A stretch of DNA of 64,000 bases from positions 1-64,000 of the forward strand of contig JAJTUP010000108.1 in the NCBI GenBank assembly GCA_021399435.1, written 5' to 3'. This DNA comes from Diaporthe sp. PMI_573 (Eukaryota > Ascomycota > Sordariomycetes > Diaporthales > Diaporthaceae). The notes below the pieces were generated by a model. It searched no databases. It worked only from the letters and a program-made list of their open reading frames with translations, and was not told the origin of the DNA. Positions 59,726 to 64,000 of this stretch are shown in pieces. Position numbers and translations under genes: made by a program. The first letter of the stretch is position 1. Every line of letters begins with the position of its first letter.

Positions 59726-61065
59726 GTCGTTCTCGTTTTGATCTCCAAAACAATTCTGAGTGGGGCGTTTAAGCAGACTGATTTGGTGACAGATGACGAG
59801 AGGAAGATTATCTGCGTCTCATTTAGCAATCAGATTACCAAATCCCAACCACATATCTGTCAAATCTGAGGTCATGAACTTGATCGCAGATCTTCTCTGA
59901 TTGCAATCCTGTGGGTATGCGTGTCTCGGCATAGCCATCAGAATGCCTGTCAAACGTCAACTCGTCCGTCAGAGTACAGCAAAAAGACAAGCCGTGTTCA
60001 GTAGAGGCAAGGAGCACACAGGGTGACGCAAGCTGTCCACGAGGCCTCCTGTAGGTGGCATGCAGAGCCCCCATGCCAAGGACAAGGACAGGATGTATAA
60101 TTAGAAAGTCAAGGCCGCAAGCTGGCGTACAGAAGTTCGGCAAAAGGACATCAAGAGGACAACACAATGCATTGGAGCATACCTGAAGTGCACAAGCTGC
60201 AACCCTTTGCATAAGCGCCAAAAGTTGGCAAGGAAGGCAAGCCTATGACTGGTGAGAAGAGGCTTTCAGCTTGGGACACCACACATGCTTTTCCTGGCGC
60301 CCTGGGGGCGCTTACGACGGAGGCTTGCAGCATCGGAGAACTGCATGCTGACGCATTAGATAGGCAGTGCCACATACGACCACGGCAAAGTCTTGCTTCA
60401 AGGTTGCTACAAGTGAGGAACGACCGATTTCTCATCCGGTTCGTGAATAACCTTAGCTAGTCACAGTTAAGCATCTATTTTTTTTTTTTTTTCACCTCTC
60501 GTAGGAAGTGTCTCGGCGTTCCAAAAGCCAACAGCTTCCCGCACTTACAAACTCACAACAAACTACGAGTCGAAATATTTAATCCGCCCCCAAATAATCA
60601 TTGTAGGACAAGGCGAGCTGCATATGGCTGTTTCACAAGTACAGTCTGCCAAACGTGAGAGGGGCAACCGGATGTCTCACACGGTAATTAAATTGACAGC
60701 TGAGCAGGGATTCTACTGGGACACTGTCACTAAGGTTGATTCGATTCAGTCAAACATGTGATTTCGAGTGGGCAGCTCAGGGAAGCCTTGCTGGAGTCAC
60801 GCTCAAGAAGATTCATACTTTCGCCAGAGACAGCATTCGTAGTTCATGCGCGTTGCACTATTGTCGAACAACTACTTAAAGACTCTAAAGACCTTTCAAT
60901 CTGCCGCAGTCCTACTCAGAAACATAATACTTCACCTGCACCCATACCGCCTACCCACTTCTTAAACCATTGCCCCCACCCTCCACCCAAATCACCACCA
61001 CCTGCTCTGCGGGCGCAATATTACCAATACAAGACCACGTAACTGAGTCACTTGCAATTTTCAAC
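59726..61065. other. Divergent intergenic region between Clr5 and HET genes
   Basis: About 1.3 kb with no coding frame I can support. A T run of about 16 lies near 60478-60494. A C/A-rich stretch with pyrimidine runs (about 60930-61010) precedes the HET start and may be its 5' UTR. Confidence 0.45.
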
Positions 61066-63777
61066 ATGGAAGACGTCTTACCAAGCTCCAGAATCGCCGG
61101 CACATACACCACCCGAGTTTTCAAGTTCTCCATTTGCAATTTACCCAACTGTCATTTCTCGGCGGATGCGCACCCGCACTGCGTCGTTGAAGAAAAGCCC
61201 GGAGGCGTTGAGCTCTGCTGGGGAGATGATGAGATTCCTCAGAGTTCCAGCGAAGCTGTAGCGATCTCATACATATGGGGGCGTTATGGTCTCAATCATG
61301 AAGCCCGGAAGAGAAAAAAGCCACAGAGCTCGACAGACGTGGACCACGGGGCCGGTGCGGAGGTCGGCGAAAACAATGACTGCAATCATCCGGAAGACAC
61401 TCTCAAGGACCCTCCAAGACTTTTTAGAACAACTACCATCGGACATTGGAATCAAGATCCAAGTCAGAACGTGGACCTACAACTTGGCAGCGAGTGGCAG
61501 ACATTTGGTGACTCCATGCCCTCCTTTGTTGACGCCCTACAAAGAATTTGTCTGTGGAGCAACTATTTTTGGATCGATCAGCTTTCCCTACCTCAAGGTG
61601 GGGATGAAGCAGCATGGAAAGAACGCAAGGAAGGAATCAAGAACATCCCCAAGGTTTTCCGAGCATTCGAAGTCATCACGGTCTTGCCAGGAGCTATGTG
61701 CGAGTGCGTGAAGAATTCCGTCAACCACTGCTTGCCTACCTATCCAGACCATGAGAAAGCAGATACCATGGCTGTGATGGCGAAAGTAGTTGGTATCACC
61801 GGTTTTCCGCAGTTTCGCATGTGTTACAATAACCTCGCTGCTGCAAGCTACTTCCAGCGCATATGGCCTCGTCAGGAGATGTTCTATGCCCGACGAATAC
61901 GAGTCGAATGGGCGTCAAGTGAGATTCTGAAATGCCACTCATTTGCAAAGCCGCATTCTGGCGGGCTTCGGTGGTCGGTCTTCATAAAGCCTCTCATCAA
62001 AGGTCTTTTTGGGGCTCTCAAGGGAAGATACCGGACGGATAATAGGCAAGGCCTTGTAGATGGCTTTCTCAACAGCATGTGCAGGGATCCAAAAGAATTC
62101 ATCAGTGAATCAAACTTCTGCGTTGCAGAACATTGGAAGGAGGAAGTCATGACCAAACACATCAACAATCACTTTGGGGTTCACTTCGCGTTTGGTATAG
62201 GAATCACTTTGTTGTCTGCCTTCTACGATGCACAATCCTCAATGAAGGCTTGGATTCTGAGGCGGAATGGTGTGGGTGAGGAGATACGGAACACACAGGA
62301 CCCTCATAAAATCGAGCTTCTTGCGCATTTCCTAAGTGGGAAGCCATTGGTCAGAGAGGAACCGAAGAACGACATCACCGAGCACCACCCATCTGAGGTT
62401 CAAGACGTCCGCAAGAGGAGGCCAGCCAGGACGAGATTGCGTGAATTCCTTCTGCTTCTCGACAAACTAGCCGCTACGTATCGCGAATGCACGTGGTCGG
62501 GAGATTTGATCAACGCTGTGTGGATGGACTGCCCTGGGTACAATAGGCAAGAAATCATAGGAGAAGGTTCCGAAGTCGTCAATGCCCTGGATCGTGCTGT
62601 TCGCCATGCGCTTGAGGCGACCTGGATGATCTCGCCAATTACAACGTTGCCATCCGGCTTATTTGACAAGATATCTCCAAGTCACGGTGCCATAACCCGA
62701 AATCCTCTTGTCTGGAGACCCTCCTTGTGCCGTGACTTTGAGCGGGCTTATACGACCACAATGATCTACGCCGGCCTCGGAAGCGGATCTTTGGCATCCC
62801 ATGGAATTTGGGTTTTGACCGTCAAGGACAGACCGGTGTTCTCAATCCCATCAACTGCCTCGTCTAGCCGTCGGTTTTTAGACCTGCACAGCCACACAGA
62901 CATGTCACATGATGTCCTGCAATATATCATTGATGCAATGAAATCGTGGCCTTCTGATTGCATTGCAAAGATGAGCCTCACACCGGAAGCTTGGGGGGCC
63001 GTGAGGACATCAAACCTGGCAAACGAAAACACAGGAGTCAACTGGTTAGACGCGATCATTTCGGGTATGCGTAATGCGGTCGAAACCGGTTACATGTTTC
63101 CCCCTGATGGACAAGATGAAGCTGAATACACAGGGAAAATATTCAGACTGTGCCTATTCGTGGAGATTTCCAATACCAAGCTCCGGGAGGGCATGGAATC
63201 CCTTACCGGAAAGTCGTACACCAAGATCGTTCCTCCTGCTTTCACGATGATGGGGATGACACCTCAGCTCTATGCCACCAAAAAACTGGTATTCAACGAG
63301 ATATTTGAAATTGTGTGCTTAATGCTTGGGCTCGAAGTCAACGTGGCGAAGAGGAATAGCCCAAATCATCATGGACCTTTTCACCTTGTTGTGGATCCAG
63401 GTCTCGATGATCTTCAGCTGGATCCAGATAATCCCGACTATCACAAATTAATTCCACCCCGGATTGGACTGTCTAGGATCAATTACGACTTGGAAGATAG
63501 ACCAACTACGTACACGGTTTGTCTGACTCCCCCGCAAGGTTTCGTCTCGTCCCTGGGTGTTATGCTCGAGGTAAAACTGTTGGACCCCGAGGGGAACTCG
63601 CGGACAGTCCCTTCGGGTCAGCGCGAAAGGACCTCGGACTTTGAGATCACAGGGGTGTGGGTTATGCCGACCGACTATGCGAAGGAAGATGTCTTTCAAG
63701 ATATCACAGGCCAGCTTGTCGAGGGGAAGATGGACATTGGCAACGACGACTCATTTAGGGAATACCTAAAAACTTGA
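61066..63777 (+). CDS. HET-domain (heterokaryon incompatibility) protein, 903 aa
   Basis: Single exon from ATG 61066 (CAACATGGA context) to TGA 63777; the frame is open about 32 codons upstream, but without an earlier ATG. HET domain motifs in order: AISYIWG (66-72), FWIDQLSLPQ (168-177), IPKVFRAFEVITVLPG (about 195-210) and WPRQEMFYARRIRVEWAS (267-284). An acidic, charged insert (about 80-125) separates the first two motifs. About 600 residues follow without a domain I recognise, so there is no obvious NACHT, ankyrin or WD repeat effector. HET proteins trigger cell death when incompatible hyphae fuse; whether this one does is unknown. Confidence 0.88.
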   Translation: MEDVLPSSRIAGTYTTRVFKFSICNLPNCHFSADAHPHCVVEEKPGGVELCWGDDEIPQSSSEAVAISYIWGRYGLNHEARKRKKPQSSTDVDHGAGAEVGENNDCNHPEDTLKDPPRLFRTTTIGHWNQDPSQNVDLQLGSEWQTFGDSMPSFVDALQRICLWSNYFWIDQLSLPQGGDEAAWKERKEGIKNIPKVFRAFEVITVLPGAMCECVKNSVNHCLPTYPDHEKADTMAVMAKVVGITGFPQFRMCYNNLAAASYFQRIWPRQEMFYARRIRVEWASSEILKCHSFAKPHSGGLRWSVFIKPLIKGLFGALKGRYRTDNRQGLVDGFLNSMCRDPKEFISESNFCVAEHWKEEVMTKHINNHFGVHFAFGIGITLLSAFYDAQSSMKAWILRRNGVGEEIRNTQDPHKIELLAHFLSGKPLVREEPKNDITEHHPSEVQDVRKRRPARTRLREFLLLLDKLAATYRECTWSGDLINAVWMDCPGYNRQEIIGEGSEVVNALDRAVRHALEATWMISPITTLPSGLFDKISPSHGAITRNPLVWRPSLCRDFERAYTTTMIYAGLGSGSLASHGIWVLTVKDRPVFSIPSTASSSRRFLDLHSHTDMSHDVLQYIIDAMKSWPSDCIAKMSLTPEAWGAVRTSNLANENTGVNWLDAIISGMRNAVETGYMFPPDGQDEAEYTGKIFRLCLFVEISNTKLREGMESLTGKSYTKIVPPAFTMMGMTPQLYATKKLVFNEIFEIVCLMLGLEVNVAKRNSPNHHGPFHLVVDPGLDDLQLDPDNPDYHKLIPPRIGLSRINYDLEDRPTTYTVCLTPPQGFVSSLGVMLEVKLLDPEGNSRTVPSGQRERTSDFEITGVWVMPTDYAKEDVFQDITGQLVEGKMDIGNDDSFREYLKT

Positions 63778-64000
63778 CAGTAGTAGACGGCAAGGGAGGA
63801 GTACACAAGGCCTGCGCAATAGTCTTTGATAATCTGACGAGGGACTTTACGATACATAACAGCGCACAACGCCTAAGCAGACGTGAAATTGCCAGAATGA
63901 CTTTGTCTACCTCTCTATGCAGCATGTGTCTGCAGGGGTACTTTCGGGATATTGTGAGTTGTGGGTACCAAAGTTTGCACAACAGGGGCCATCACCTCGA
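63778..64000. other. 3' flank of the HET gene
   Basis: Short sequence to the window end. A 75-codon minus frame crosses it but has no recognisable feature. No terminator signal was identified beyond AT-rich runs. Confidence 0.3.

Noticed and set aside
60970..61065. 32-codon upstream extension of the HET frame
   Set aside because: It has no ATG (first codon TTG) and is C/A-rich like a 5' UTR.

Overview
The window looks like an accessory region of a filamentous ascomycete (Pezizomycotina) genome. The evidence is spliced genes with short introns (44 to 132 nt) carrying GTRNGT-type donors and CTAAC/CTGAC-like branch sites; fungal-specific gene families (HET, Clr5, DUF6606/DUF3638/DUF3645, the fungal PD-(D/E)XK and HNH families); and repeats riddled with CpA-to-TpA changes that turn CAG, CAA and TGG codons into TAG, TAA and TGA, the mark of repeat-induced point mutation (RIP). 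The species cannot be named from this sequence alone. I saw no tRNA, rRNA, CRISPR array or prokaryotic feature.

Layout. 1-23.6 kb is AT-rich nested transposon wreckage: three related chromodomain Ty3/Gypsy copies (A at 1-3048, B at about 4200-6826, C at 6911-22963), a Ty1/Copia fragment (about 3058-3953), a complete Copia element inserted in copy C (12849-20733, 327-bp LTRs), a hAT-like MITE in copy C (12155-12663, 8-bp target duplication) and a truncated pogo/Fot1-type transposase (22964-23611). 24-35 kb is a GC-rich island holding one giant gene (24877-34368) for a protein of about 3150 residues of the DUF6606-DUF3638-DUF3645 family, with one apparent +1 frameshift. 35-38.6 kb holds decayed coding fragments and an exact 170-bp tandem duplication. 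38641-45410 is a second complete Gypsy element (208-bp LTRs, TSD AGGGT) that carries a nested solo LTR and a minisatellite-bearing MITE relative. 45459-46204 is a MITE with 9-bp flanking repeats.

46.8-63.8 kb is a second, gene-rich island: a PD-(D/E)XK nuclease-like protein (-), an HNH nuclease-like protein (-), an Hsp70/actin-fold ATPase-like protein (-), a short-chain dehydrogenase (+), an AIG1-like GTPase with a long coiled coil (-), a Clr5-domain protein with a helical C-terminal part (-) and a large HET-domain protein (+). I reconstructed exon structures from splice motifs and frame continuity; they still need RNA support.

None of these is an obvious housekeeping gene. Putative nucleases, an AIG1-like GTPase, HET and Clr5 proteins occurring together suggest an allorecognition, stress or genome-conflict neighbourhood rather than a metabolic pathway; this is inference. 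Several genes bear RIP-type single nonsense changes or frameshifts next to repeats, so the island seems to be eroding from its transposon borders.
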